64,000 bases of DNA. Source: Cryptomeria japonica (Eukaryota > Streptophyta > Pinopsida > Cupressales > Cupressaceae). The stretch spans positions 139,254,747 through 139,318,746 of the forward strand of contig NC_081412.1 in assembly GCF_030272615.1 (NCBI RefSeq), written 5' to 3'. The position numbers were made by a program, and so were the translations under genes. The notes under the pieces are model-generated. The model worked only from the letters and a program-made list of their open reading frames with translations, did not search any database and was not told the DNA's origin. This document shows positions 35,929 to 47,778 of this stretch, piece by piece (the stretch's first letter is position 1; each line of letters begins with the position of its first letter).

Positions 35929-37134
35929 TGTAGCGTCCTAAAATTGCGACACTTGCAATTTCGACTGCATTTCGGTCTTCACGATGGCGACACAACACGC
36001 AACCTGAATGGAGACCCTGAAACTTGCTCACGACACTGAAAACTGCATTTTTCAAGCACCCTGGCCTGAACCTCCTTGCACCCTGCTGTCCCGGGAGGTG
36101 GGACCAGAGCGCCCAGCGCCCTGGTCCCCAGGACCATGGCGCCCAGCACCCTGGTCCCTGGGTCCTATTTTGGGCCCGGTCTCCTAAGGGGTCTCGGGTT
36201 TTTTTTGTTTGCAAATTGGAAATTAACTTTCCTGGTCGGCCTAAGGTCGGGAAAATCAGTCTATCAGCCCTAAATGACAAGTATATAAACTACATTTTCC
36301 TCTTTCATTCGACATGATGGAAAAGGGCGTGGAAATTATACTCAAGCATTCAAGCATTCATTCAAGCAATTGATCATTTCAAGTCTCCATTCAAGGCTAA
36401 GTGTTGCATTCAAGACAAGGATTCAACCATTGAAGAGGAGATCATATACTACATGTTACATACAACATCTAAACCTTCGCACATAAGGATACCAACATCC
36501 TTAGAACAAGGTATTAGTACTTGTTTTACAGTCATTTACATTTACAGCTCTTGCTCATTTCTTGGTTAATTCCAAAACCGGGGTTTGACCTAAAGGCAAA
36601 CCCCTAATCCCTAACCCCCCAATTGTCTTCGCTTTTCTGTGTGTAGGTTGCAGGTACGCGGCTGAAATTGAAGATCTGGAATCCTTGTGCAGAGACGAAC
36701 AGATCCCCCTTCGTTTCGCGGATTTTTCGGAGGACCGTGGCGCCGGGCGCCATCGTCTCGACGACTTTTGCTCAAATTTGCAGGACAGCGCTGTATCGAC
36801 ATTTTACTGCTAATTCCAGGTCCGCAACTTCATACTGTATTCCTATCTCAGTTTATAAGCGAATCTTTATCACTTTCTATGCATGCTTAGCTTAATTCTC
36901 CTATCAATATTCTTTACAAAAGAGGGTAGCCTTGCTGTCTTAACCCTTGAAACACATTTAGCATCCAATCTTGCATTGCGTGGGATTGGATCTTGTGGGT
37001 TTCAACCCCTCTTTTGAATGTAAAGTCTCTCCCCTAAGTGAAAACCATCGAATCCTAGCGAACCTCCCTTCTCTCTCCTCGGAGTTGGAAGAGGGGAGAA
37101 CAACTAGGGTTCGATCGCGATTTTCCGCTTTATA
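35929..37134 (+). repeat. I1 3' LTR (1,206 bp)
   Basis: Matches 29,328-30,577. It lacks several ACATACA units and one CAAGCATT unit, and its last bases are TATA where the 5' copy has TACA. It ends directly against GTTGT. Confidence 0.92.
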
Positions 37135-37508
37135 GTTGTTATACTAGTATTAGCATAGAGCTTTTTCATAACATCACTATCTACACTTGTATAGCATTTG
37201 TTTATCATTTTCAACCATCTTGAATCTCCATATGGCATCCATGGCTAGTGCTAAAAGCTAAGAGCTACACTCATGTGGAACTTGGAGAGGAGAGGAACAA
37301 GGGAGGAGCAACTATGAGCATCTTGATTAGCATTTGGAGGAGTATAGTTTATCTATTCTATATTTGTATGTTTTCTATTTCATGCTTAATATCTCTCTTG
37401 ATATGCCTGTTTAGGATAATCTTTTGTTGCTAACACTAACGTTTGTTTCTTGTGTTCTTGTGTGTGTTGCCATCAAACAGATTTTCTAATCTTTTTTGCA
37501 AAGCATCA
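37135..37508 (+). repeat. O1 5' LTR, right part
   Basis: Continues the O1 LTR after I1, beginning with the second GTTGT copy, and ends AGCATCA at 37,508. It corresponds to about 53,005-53,379. Confidence 0.9.
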
Positions 37509-37510
37509 TT

Positions 37511-37531
37511 TGGTGAACCCGACGTGAATCC
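37511..37531 (+). other. O1 primer-binding site
   Basis: TGGTGAACCCGACGTGA then ATCC, two bases after the LTR end. Identical over 17 bases to that of I1 although the LTRs differ. Confidence 0.8.
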
Positions 37532-37566
37532 AACACAAGATTTTTCTACAAACTACTAGCTTTTGT

Positions 37567-37830
37567 GTTTAAAATTGTCACACAAGTCGCGCTTTGGCGC
37601 TTTTATTCACGTTTTAGCGCTATTGCAATTTGATATTTTAGCGCTATTGTTCTTACAATAGCGCTATTGTCTCAAATTTAGCGATATTGCCCATGTTATA
37701 GCACTTTTGTCAGTATTGTAGCACACTTGTATTTGTTGTTTAGGAATCTTAGTTAGCGCGTTTGTCTATGCTTTAGCGTGTTTGTGTGAAGTAGCGCTTC
37801 TGTTGTCACACAAAGTAGCACTATTGTAAC
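37567..37830 (+). repeat. AGCGCTATTGT-type short repeats in O1 leader
   Basis: About a dozen imperfect copies of (T)TAGCGC(T/G)(A/T)TTGT at irregular 15-25 base spacing. AGCGCT is itself palindromic. It is located just after the primer site. Confidence 0.7.
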
Positions 37831-37957
37831 AGAACATTGTAAAAGACAGGCCTTGTAACCGATAAAATTTTCTTTAGGCTTGTGGGAACCCACCATGTTT
37901 TCGGATTTTTCTAATTGTTCATTTCATGTGCAGGTTTTGAACTAACCTCTTTTTGTA

Positions 37958-38400
37958 CTAAAACACTTCTTTTTGGTGCTCTAAAAACTTACAATCAAAT
38001 TTTATTTCTTTGCAAGTTAGATTCACTTCATTTTTGGTGCTCTAAAAACTTACAATCAAATTTTATTTCTTTGCAAGTTAGGTTCACTTCTTTTTGGTGC
38101 TCTAAAAACTTACAATCAAATTTTATTTCTTTGCAAATTAGGTTCACTTCATTTTTGGTGCTCTAAAATTTACAATCAAAGTTTATTTCTTTGCAAGTTA
38201 GGTTCACTTCATTTTTGGTGCTCTAAAACTTACAATCAAAGTTTATTTCTTTGCAAGTTAGGTTCACTTCATTTTTGGTGCTCTAAAACTTACAATCAAA
38301 CTTTATTTCTTTGCAAGTTAGGTTCACTTCATTTTTGGTGCTCTAAAAACTTACAATCAAACTTTATTTCTTGCAAGTTAGGCTTCATTTTTATTTTGGT
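37958..38400 (+). repeat. 60-bp tandem repeat, about seven copies
   Basis: Units of 59-61 bases contain TTTTTGGTGCTCTAAAAACT, TACAATCAAA and TTTATTTCTTTGCAAGTTAG. Copies differ by one to three bases. Part of the O1 leader. Confidence 0.85.
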
Positions 38401-40497
38401 GCTTAAAATCAACAAGGCAAATTTCATTTCTTGCATCAAACTTAAGGAAAGTCACAATCAACACTTCCATTTTTGGGCAAATAAAAAGAACAATCAATTT
38501 GTCTCATTTTGCAAAAAATGATTTACTTCATGCATATGTGTTTCAATTTTAGTTGACCAGGATTTCAAATTCCTAGTTACTCAAACATATTGCCTTTGAA
38601 GTTAAAAAGAACATCATGGTTTTTGGAGCAACATCTCCAAATAGATAGAACATCATTGCAATGACAAGTTAAAAAGAACAAGTGTATTTTGTACTTGGTA
38701 CACTTGTGCAAAAAGAGTTTGTCGAGTGGTCCTACTTCTAAAACACACTATCCTCTCCCTTGGCTCTCGTGGTCCTAGGTGCAAGAGAAAAGTGTTAGTA
38801 ACACTCAAATTTTATCTTTTTAAGAGAGGCCTATCAAGAGACACGTCACTCTTGGGAATGACCTCGAGCGGTAAATCCTTTGAGCCGCTATAAAAATCAG
38901 GTGTGAGAAAAAGTTGTAGCCTTGGGTATAGTTGTTCCTACAGTATAACTTGCCGAAAGGACAAATGGGCCCCACCACAAGTTACAAGGCTCTTAAGCGA
39001 GTCACTGCAGAATGAACTTATGTCCAAAAACATCGAACATTACTAAACACCTTTAAGTAGTAGCCCACCCATTCTATTAATTGAGGATATTTGTGATAAA
39101 TTCAGTGCAAGAGCATTGAAGGTTTTGCTCCCAAGATACTCACCATATATATTTCCTTGAGTAGAAACATAGCTTTTTGAAAAGTCACTTGTGGCTTGAT
39201 GAAAGTGGTGACTCCCCTATCATAGGGATCATCTATAGGTTATGCTCGTGCAAGACTTAGTATATCACATCCTTACCTACCACAGTGGGATTCATAAGGT
39301 ATGTAGTACCAAAGTCGAAGAAATATCAAGATGTGGGCTGAAAATATCGCAACTGGCCATTTGAGCTTAGGGATAAAAAGTGTTTGAAGTGTTTTCATTT
39401 TTGAGTCAAGACCAGTACAAATTGAGCCGACTTCAGGCTTTGGAAACACCTAAAATACATTTGAAGGAAAGGGTCAATAAAAGTTCAAAAAATTGGGTTG
39501 ATCTAGACCCATACTTGTGCCTTTTGAGGCAACATTCTTGTGTTTGTGTGCTTGCTTTGTTTTCTTGTCAAAGAAACATCATAAAACCAAAATTCAAAAC
39601 AAGTATTCATCCAACACAAACACTTTCAAAAACAAAGGATCCAAAACAAAGAGCAAAAACAAAAAAAGTATCAAACTATATGACCATTCTTCACATCTTG
39701 AGAAAGAAGAATCTTCATCCACACATCAACTTGAAGAGAAGACCATTGAGCTTAAAGGCTTTAATCAAAAGGAGGAAATTCTTCTATCTTAATAGACAAA
39801 TCTTTGTCTCTCATAGAATCTTGTTACATCACATGCGTCTTTACCTTCAAGGGAAAACAAATGAATTTGATCAAGAGTCATTGAACCGCAAAGCTTTTAT
39901 GCAATATCGAGCTTTGAGTTATCACAAAAACAAAGGAGGCAAAATCAATCCTGATTTCTTTCCTAACATTTGCATCACATATAACATAGCTCGAGAAGAA
40001 CCACCAACTCCCAAAAGAGAAGAGGAATAATTTGTCCCATATGTGACACAAAGATTTTATTGAAGTTCACATCTCATCCATTATCACATTCACACATCAT
40101 CAAATCCACTTCCAACTCTCAAAACATCAAGAGATTTTTGTCCTGAGTTTTATTTTCAAAATTGCTTGAATCAAACACAAACACATCACTTTTTAGAGTG
40201 TCTCTACATCTAGGATAAACTCATCCTAAGAGACATTTCTACGCAGGTTAAAACTAGTCTATGAGTGCATCCTCTCATTACTAGGTAGTTGAGTTTGTAA
40301 TACATCTCATATTTCTCTAAACCTTATCACATCAAACTTTGTCAAAAACAACAAGCAATTTCAAGGAAGAACTTTGGTAGCATCTACCTTTAGTGCTAGA
40401 GATTCATATGCAAAACACTTCACCAAACATCAATGTTTCATTTCATCACCAACTCATCATCATTTTCATCAAACTTCAACAAAAACTTATAAACAAA
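38401..40497 (+). other. O1 leader with a 216-codon open frame
   Basis: The leader between the tandem repeats and gag contains an open frame at 39,380-40,030. It is basic (many Lys, Arg, His), with no domain I recognise. Some Tat elements (Ogre) carry an extra frame upstream of gag, and this could be its equivalent, but the composition could also be chance in a sequence with few stops. Confidence 0.3.
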
Positions 40498-42126
40498 ATG
40501 GCTCATACCAGATCAAGATCTAGACAACAATAAATTAAAGAGGAAGAGGAGGAAAATATCAACGAGTTCCAAGAAGCCCTTGGAGGAAACATAAATGATG
40601 ACAATCCAAGTACTCCTACTCCAGCGGCAATAGAAAGGGCACAACACAACCCTCTCTTTAATAGACTTTTTGATGAAATACTCAAGAGCAATGTTGATGC
40701 TCACTTTTTAAGACTAGCTCAAGAAGGGGCTAAATTGCCCTCTGACTTTGATGTTGCGCAACTAAGACAAGCATCAGAACACCAAAGTTGTAATGAGGAT
40801 GGAAGAGGTAGAGAACACACTAGATACAACTTTCATTAAGGTAATCCCCCACCTCCTCCTCCTCCGAATGACATAGAAATGTTACGACAACAAGTTGAGA
40901 ATCTCGCCCAACAACTTCATAGTGGTGTAAAAACCAATCAATTTTCACTCAATGACATTTTTCCCTATCTCTTTGATATGAATCTTCATATGCCACCTTT
41001 TTCGCGAGGGTTTGAAACACCCAAGTTTGAAAAGTATAGAAGAAAGGGAGATCCTTGTGATCATGTTAAAGAATTCCATTCAGCCTGCTTCGAAGTGGCA
41101 TACGAGGACACACACCTAATACAACTTTTTCCCCAAAGCTTGGGAGGAACAACCACATCATGGTTTTCCCGATTATTAGGTGGCATTAGGACATTTGAAG
41201 AACTCATCTAGAAATTCCTGGCACACTACTCACACAACATTGAACGTGATATCACAATGGTTGATCTATGTAACACTAAGCAAAAACCAGGTGAGCTATT
41301 TTCAGTCTTTCTACAATGATGACGTCAAATGTCTAGCAAACATTCTCTTCAGTTACCTGAACAAGAACTAGTGGAAACATTTATTTCCAACTTAAATGAT
41401 GAAATGGAATTTCACCTAGACATAAAAGACACAAACTCTTTCAATGACATGATCACCAAAGGCTTAAAATGTGAGCAGGCTCTCATCAAAAAAGGGCTTA
41501 TTAAGATATATAATGAGCCAAAGGATGGCCCTCACCGACGCCTCAATAGTGACAAGCCTAACTTCTGGAACAAAAACAAAAACGTCGTCAACGACGGGGT
41601 TGTGGATGCAAGAACTATCAAAAGTGCACAACATGTGGTTCGATTTGCAAGACAGAATCCCCCACCCAAGAATAACACGGTTGCTCCTCCAAATCAAAGC
41701 CGCACCACATCTCAAGATGAACCCAGATAGCATCAACAAAATTTTAAACCAAAATGAACATACACTCCCTTAGGGGAACCCATCGAAATAGTGTTACGTC
41801 AGCTGGTTTCTCAAAATCTGGTAACCTTACCCAAAACATCAAATTATGAACCTCAAGTCAAACCTTCATGGTGGAGGGATACTAGACAATGCGATTTCCA
41901 TCAAGGGAAAGGACATAAGACAAGAAATTGTCATAGATTGAAAGATCTTATTTAGGATCTTATTGACCAAGGAGAAATTGAAATCGAAGGACATGACCCA
42001 AAGACAACAAACAATGATCATCTCATGTTTAAAAATCCACTTCCATCACAAGATCAAAGGGGTCCTTCCACTTTAGGGTGAAACACAGATACCACCAATT
42101 ATACACAAGCCACATATAATTACACT
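40498..42126 (+). pseudogene. O1 gag with CHHC knuckle
   Basis: Starts ATG GCT CAT; a TAA follows after 11 codons. The same frame continues with further stops at about 40,838, 41,209, 41,317-41,322, 41,728, 41,750, 41,953 and 42,079. Gag core at about 41,010-41,390: ETPKFEKYRRKGDPCDHVKEF, then TTSWFSRL, then LVETFISNLNDEMEF. Knuckle CDFHQGKGHKTRNC (C-X2-H-X4-H-X4-C) at about 41,890-41,932, followed by a LIDQGEIEIE helix. The tryptophan and arginine codons usual after FLQ have become stops. The knuckle and its following helix are shared with G1 and I1. Confidence 0.8.
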
Positions 42127-43083
42127 GTGAATCGCCTATATGATGCCAGTGAACAAATTGCAACTATTACCATAAAAAATCCCAGCTCCACTTGCAATGT
42201 TGTTACATGTCACAACAAGATTACCATAAATGCAGCTCCACAAGGCACCCCATCTATCCCAAGGCAGTATAACCTTGTGGACCAATTAGACAAAACGCCT
42301 GCGCTAATATCTATCTTAGAGCTATTGCGCCTATCTCCATCCCATAAAACAATCTTGGATCAAGCTCTTCAAGAGGCGTCAGTCCCTGCAAACCTTAATA
42401 CAGATCAATTCCAAGCCATGGTTGGAAATCTAAAGTCATCACCTTGTCTCACTTTTTCTGAAAGTGACAACTCCTCCTTCCAACAACCTCATAATGCCTC
42501 ACTCCACATTGAAGGGTTTATCAAACAACATAGGATCAAGCGAGTCTTGATTGATAATGGAGCAGGCCTGAATATCTGTACACTACAATTAGTCACAGCT
42601 TTGGGATATGCAATTGAATTAGTGGATCCCCACAAGAAGATCACAATCAAAGCTTATGATGATGCAGAGCGTTCATCAAAAGGAGTTGTTGTACTACTGA
42701 TCCGAGTGGGCCCCATGGTGAAACACATCATATGTCAAGTTCTGGACCTTCCTCTGCCATACAATTTGTTGTTAGGAAGACCTTGGATACATGCCATGCA
42801 AGTCATTCCATCCACCAACCATCAGTGTATCAAGTTCTCACATAATGGTGTAGAAATCACAATCCTAGGCAATGCAAACCCCTTTGAATATTGTCATAAT
42901 ATAAGTCATCAACCAGAGATTACTATTCCCAACAATAGAGAAGCCATCTCATCCACATCATACATAAATCCAGCCTCTCTTTCTAGTTCAAACACCACTA
43001 TACCCAAGCAAGAGAAGCTCAAGATGAAAATAGCAGAGGAAGGTCCTGGGGAGTACAATTTGAGCCAACTCTTTTGTGTTTGA
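42127..43083 (+). pseudogene. O1 protease domain
   Basis: Same frame as gag. LIDNGAGLNIC near residue 143 fits the retropepsin active-site loop (D-S/T/N-G-A), followed by YNLLLGRPWIHAM, the conserved second half. It cuts the polyprotein in working copies. This segment of 318 codons is open, ending at a TGA just before the G-patch-like part. Confidence 0.75.
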
Positions 43084-43086
43084 CAG

Positions 43087-44244
43087 ATGCCTACTTCTCC
43101 TAGAACTCATGGTAAACCTCAACGGTTACTTCAAACGCCACTGATCAAGCCAACATGTACTTTTACGCCATTCATCCTTGGAAAGAGTCAAGAAGAAGAA
43201 ACCAAAGATGAAGACTTAGTAGAATGGATCTATAAAGATCATATCACCATAGCAATCCCACAAGTTAATCTTCCCACAAATCAGTATGGAAAAGGTCTTC
43301 TCATTATGCAACGAATGGGTTATGATGGTCAAAGTGCTTTGGGACCTTGCAAGCAAGAAAGACATGAACCATTGTAGCCAGAATTAAAGCCCAAAGATAA
43401 CATAGGATTAGGCTTTCAAAAGGAGATCCTTCCTAAGCTTAGATTCAAAGGAAAACCCAACAAAACACTATATCAACCTATTACAAAGAAGTCACCTTTG
43501 GTTATATCAACAACACCACGCACCATAACAATTGCCCCATTGAGGTTAAAAATCCCAGCAAAACCATCCACAACACCAATCATCCCACCAATCAAACCCA
43601 CAACCCCATTAGCAGCAGCCATAACATCAATAACACCATTAGCAACAACAATTGTATCAGAACCCCCAGCAGTATCGACAACACCAACAATTCTAGCAGA
43701 ATCAACACTACCTATACTCCCTGTATCGGATTCGTTGATCCCCATAATCCTTCCTTCAACATCGATCATTTCATCTACAATGGTACATCAGCCAATCACA
43801 CCTGCAGTGTTTAAATCAACGGATATCCCAGTATGGTACAGTAATCGACTACTAGAAAGTGACTCAGAGACTGACTCACATGAATGGGAATTTGATTCCA
43901 TACAACTTAACACTTCAGATGAGGAAGATACATCACTACCTCCACCTCGCAAAGACATCCCTATTTACGAAGAAGCACAGATAAATACCTCTTGGGTTCT
44001 TGAGCTAGAAACTTCTTCCACAGACCCTACGTCACATCCTACACCTGATTTTGATAGGGAGAGTACCATCAACGACCTTCACCATAACGGCTTAACCCTC
44101 ATTGACACATCTAGCGAACTTAACCTAATCGATGAGGTAATGCCCATTATCCATCCTGAACTCGTCAAATGGAACCAACCTAATCTCCCCTATCTTGACC
44201 TTTTCCAAAACGATGAGGCGATCATTGACTTTTTGGAACTATAG
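43087..44244 (+). pseudogene. O1 G-patch-like segment and linker
   Basis: Continues the protease frame. YGKGLLIMQRMGYDGQ near residue 65 of this part, then IGLGF after a TAG at 43,375, resembles a G-patch, an RNA-binding glycine motif known in some Tat/Ogre polyproteins. A long Thr/Pro/Ile-rich low-complexity linker follows (43,498-43,780), then an acidic stretch. A frameshift near 44,240 leads into the polymerase. Confidence 0.65.
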
Positions 44245-45533
44245 TATACCAAGCGGGGATCACAAAGCTGGATTTGCCATTGAACTTAATAGCGCAGCAT
44301 ACTTTGGGGCAGATGCCAAACCTTTCAGTTGCAAAAATATAACAATAAAACATGGATCTTCCAGTGAAAACCACACTGTGGCACTGTTTGATCCCGCAAA
44401 AGTAAAAAGAAAGAGCGTATCCAATGGTGAAAACCTCTCTGAGGTGCTGGAGGATGAAAGGTTTGACATTATCCCTTGTAGTACACAACAGGAACGATCA
44501 ACCATTCTCATCGAGGAAACCAAAGAATACAACATGGGGACTCCTGAAGCTCCTCACCCCATACATCTGGCATCTCTTTTAACTCCAGAGGAACAACCTA
44601 AGTTTGTAGAGTTCTTCCAGAAGCGTCAGATCAACTTTGCATGGTCATATGCAGACATGCCTGGGCTTGATCCCGATTTAGTCATGCATCACCTCATCGT
44701 AGCAGAAGGAGCCAAACCTGTCAAGCAGAAACTTTGCAAGATGCATCCTCAGATTGCAGTATTAGTCAAAGCAGAACTCAAGAAACTCCAAGATGTTGGT
44801 TTTATTAGACCAATTGATTATGCATATTCGATATCCAATATTGTGCCTGTTGGCAAACCAAATGGGGACATTCGTATCTGTACTGACTTCAAATTTCTGA
44901 ACAAGGCATGTCCTAAAGATGACTTCCCCTACCAAACATCGACATAATAGTGGACCTAACAATAGGACATGCCATGCTTTCACTCATGGATGGCTTTTCA
45001 GGATACAATCAGATAAAGACTGCACCAAAGGATCAACATAAGACGACCTTCACATGTCCATGGGGAACATACTGCTAGAATGTAATGCCTTTTGGTCTAA
45101 AGAATGTAGGAGTGACCTATCAAAGAGAAATGACCACCATTTTTCATGACATGATGCATACCATAATGGAAGATTATGTGGATGACTTACTGGCAAAATC
45201 ACTCACAAGAGAAGGTCATTTGGACATATTAGAGCAAATCTTTGACAGATTGGAACAATATCATGTTCAACTCAACCCAAAGAAATGTGTTTTTGGAGTA
45301 ACCTCGGGGAAGCTTCTAGGATACATTGTCTTAAGCAAAGGTATTGAGGTTGATCCTACAAAGGTCAAAGCAATCATGGACATGCCACCACCAAAATATA
45401 TTAGTCAGCTAAGGACATTACAAGGGTGGCTACAGTCCATCCGAAGATGCATTGCACAACTGGCAGATAAGCGTCACCCCTTTACACATCTATTCACAAA
45501 AATATTCGCTTTCAGTGGGATACCAGATGCTTA
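44195..45533 (+). pseudogene. O1 reverse transcriptase
   Basis: Order of motifs: FAWSYADMPGLDPDLVMHHL (about 44,637), FIRPIDYAYSISNIVPVGKP (about 44,802), ICTDFKFLNKACPKDD, then a one-base loss in a C-run near 44,925 shifts frame before NIDIIVDL. Next SLMDGFSGYNQI, a TAG near 45,076 within the conserved CPWGTYC segment, MPFGLKN (45,085), and the catalytic box YVDD at 45,175-45,186. The end QLADKRHPFTHL shifts frame near 45,500. It copies RNA to cDNA in intact relatives; dead here. Confidence 0.88.
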
Positions 45534-46024
45534 AAGATTATCTCATGAATACACCATTACTGATCCCACCAAATCCAAATAGGCCTTTATTACTCTATAT
45601 TACAGCAACAAGTACAACATTGGGTGTACTACTGACACAACATAATGTAGAAGGGAAAGAGTGTGTTATGTACTACATCTCTCATACACTGGTTGGCTAT
45701 GAACTCAATTACACAACTATTGAGCGAGCTTGCCTAGTAGTAATCTTGGCAGCCACTAAACTGAGGCACTATCTGTTGACACATAAAATATAGCTCATTG
45801 CAAAGATCGAACCACTCAAATACTTACTCAGCAAAGCAGCATTGCTAGGCCACTTGACCAAATGGGTGATGATTCTAAGTGAGTTTGACAACGAGTATGT
45901 GGACTGTAAAGCTATCAAAGGACAAGTTATTGCAGATCAGTTGGCCGATGCTCCCCTCATAGGTGATCATCCTCTCATTTCCAATTTTTCAGATGAAGAG
46001 ATATTCATGATCACAGCAGCACAA
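45452..46024 (+). pseudogene. O1 first RNase H and connection
   Basis: LYITATSTTLGVLLTQHNVE, then YYISHTLVGYELNYTTIERA, then a TAG at 45,791 in HKI-stop-LIAKIEPLKYLLSK, then KGQVIADQLADAP. This is the usual Gypsy RNase H joined to a connection region. Confidence 0.8.
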
Positions 46025-46696
46025 CCATGGAAACTATACTTTGATGGATCATACACTAGGCATGGCTCGGGGGCAGGCATTCTGTTTATCACACCTCAAG
46101 GTGATAGCATCCCAAAGTCTTACAGGCTCACCTTTCCATGCAAAAACAACATAGCTGAATATGAGGCCTTGATCACAGGACTCGGGCTAGCCATACAATG
46201 GAAGTTACAAGAAATACAAGTATATGGCGACTCCCAACTGGTCATTCGACAAACAACAGATGAATATCAAACCAAGGATGACAAACTCATGTCGTACAAA
46301 CAAATGGTGGACAAATTAAAGGCATCATTTACTACTATCGCCTTTGAGAAGATACCAAGAGATTAGAATTGAGCTGATGACGCTATGGCTACCATTGCAT
46401 CTCTCCTAGATCTTCCACAAAATTCAACATGCTACGAGTTCTTGGTAGAACAACTTTGGATCTCCGCTTATGATATCCCTGAATCTGAAATGATATGTCA
46501 CCTTATCGGTTCTGAATCCCCATGGTACGGTGAGTTCTACACCTACCTCCGCGATCACACACTTCCTCCTAACCAATCGAATAACCAACGTAAAACCTTC
46601 ATTCACAAACCGCTCGATATGCCATTATTGTTGAAACCCTATACCGACACAGTCTTGATGGAACTCTCCTTCGATGTCTGGAACATGATGAGATAA
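46025..46696 (+). pseudogene. O1 second (archaeal-type) RNase H and linker to integrase
   Basis: YFDGSYTRHGSGAGI, NNIAEYEALITGLGLA, VYGDSQLVI and a final TKDDKLMSYK supply the D-E-D-D positions of an archaeal-type RNase H. A second RNase H before integrase is the hallmark of the Tat lineage. A TAG at 46,364-46,366 ends the domain. The linker runs on in frame (ATIASLLDLP...) until a frameshift near 46,620 before the integrase zinc region. Confidence 0.8.
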
Positions 46697-46797
46697 CAAA
46701 GGCCTTAGAAGAGGTACATGAAGGAATTTGTGAAACTCATGCAAGCGGTCCGTCACTAGCCAAGAAACTCTTGCGCACGGGATACTACTAGCCGCCC

Positions 46798-47778
46798 ATG
46801 GAAAAAGACTTCTACTACTTTGTCAGAAAGTGCAAAAAATGCCAAGTTCATGGAGATCTGATACATGCACCAGCACAAGAATTGCAACCAATCACAACAC
46901 CATGGCCCTTTTGTCAATGGAGACTTGACCTTGTGGGTAAAATCCATCCATCTTCATCCAATGGCCATAAGTTCATCATTACCGCCACTGAATACTTCAC
47001 AAAGTGGATCGAAGCTGTTCCACCTACCCAAGTCACCGACAAGCAGATCGCCTCATTCATCCTTAATTACATCATTTTTCGGTATGGTGTACCCATGTCC
47101 ATCATCACAGATAACAGACTTCCATTCAAAAATCAGGATGTCTGTGAGCTCTGTGAGAAGTTCCACATCCAACACCGCTTTTCCACTTCCTATTACCCAC
47201 AAGGCAATGGTCAGGCCAAAGCATCAAACAAAAACATATTAAGAATCCTCAAGAAGACAGTCAATGATGTCGGTCGTGATTGGCATGTTCAATTAAATCC
47301 AGCACTATGGGCATATCAAACTAGCATTTGAACCCCTGCATGTGCAACTCCCTACTCACTGGTCTATGGAGCAGAAGCTATCTTACCTATCGAAGTTGAA
47401 ATACCATCACTATGGGTTTCCTTGCATAATCTCATTGATGATGAAGCATACCGAGTATCACGTCTTCAGGACTTAGAGCTACTTGATGAGAAGCGACAAG
47501 CTGCATACAATCACCTCAAGGCTTATCAGTAGCACATGAGCAGAAGCTATAATCATCGAGTTAGACCTCACACATTCAAGGTAGGTGATCTTGTTCTTCG
47601 AGAAAATCCTTGTAACCAACTAAACCAAGAACATCAGGGAAAGTTTGAATCAAATTGGCTGGGTCCATATGTTATCACTGTTGTATTTGGGTCCAGGGCA
47701 TATCAGTTGGCTACTTCAAAAGGAGAACCGCTAGCAGATCTGATCAACAACATGCACCTCAAACAGTTTTATACATAA
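46798..47778 (+). pseudogene. O1 integrase with catalytic Glu replaced by Lys
   Basis: FVRKCKKCQVHGD supplies the Cys pair of the zinc site (the His pair lies upstream in another frame). First catalytic Asp in WRLDLVGKI (residue 44), second in IITDNRLPF (105). Thirty-five residues later the Glu position reads Lys (GQAKASNK, codon AAA at 47,218-47,220), so the DDE triad is lost. A TGA at 47,329 and a stop at about 47,531 follow; the C-terminal part includes YGAEAILPIEVEIPSLWV and FKVGDLVLREN. It would insert cDNA into DNA if intact. Confidence 0.85.

Larger units (their letters stand above)
29328..37134 (+). mobile_element. I1: young non-autonomous gag-protease Gypsy element
   Basis: A 7.8 kb element inside the 5' LTR of O1, with LTRs of 1,250 and 1,206 bp, a perfect 5-bp target duplication, PBS and PPT. 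The LTRs differ by few substitutions plus copy-number changes in short repeats (ACATACA and CAAGCATT units), so insertion was recent relative to O1. The interior encodes one long gag/protease-like frame and then 0.75 kb of non-coding sequence. There is no reverse transcriptase, RNase H or integrase. It must have been mobilised in trans; O1-type elements, with the same primer site, are the natural candidates (inference). Confidence 0.92.
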
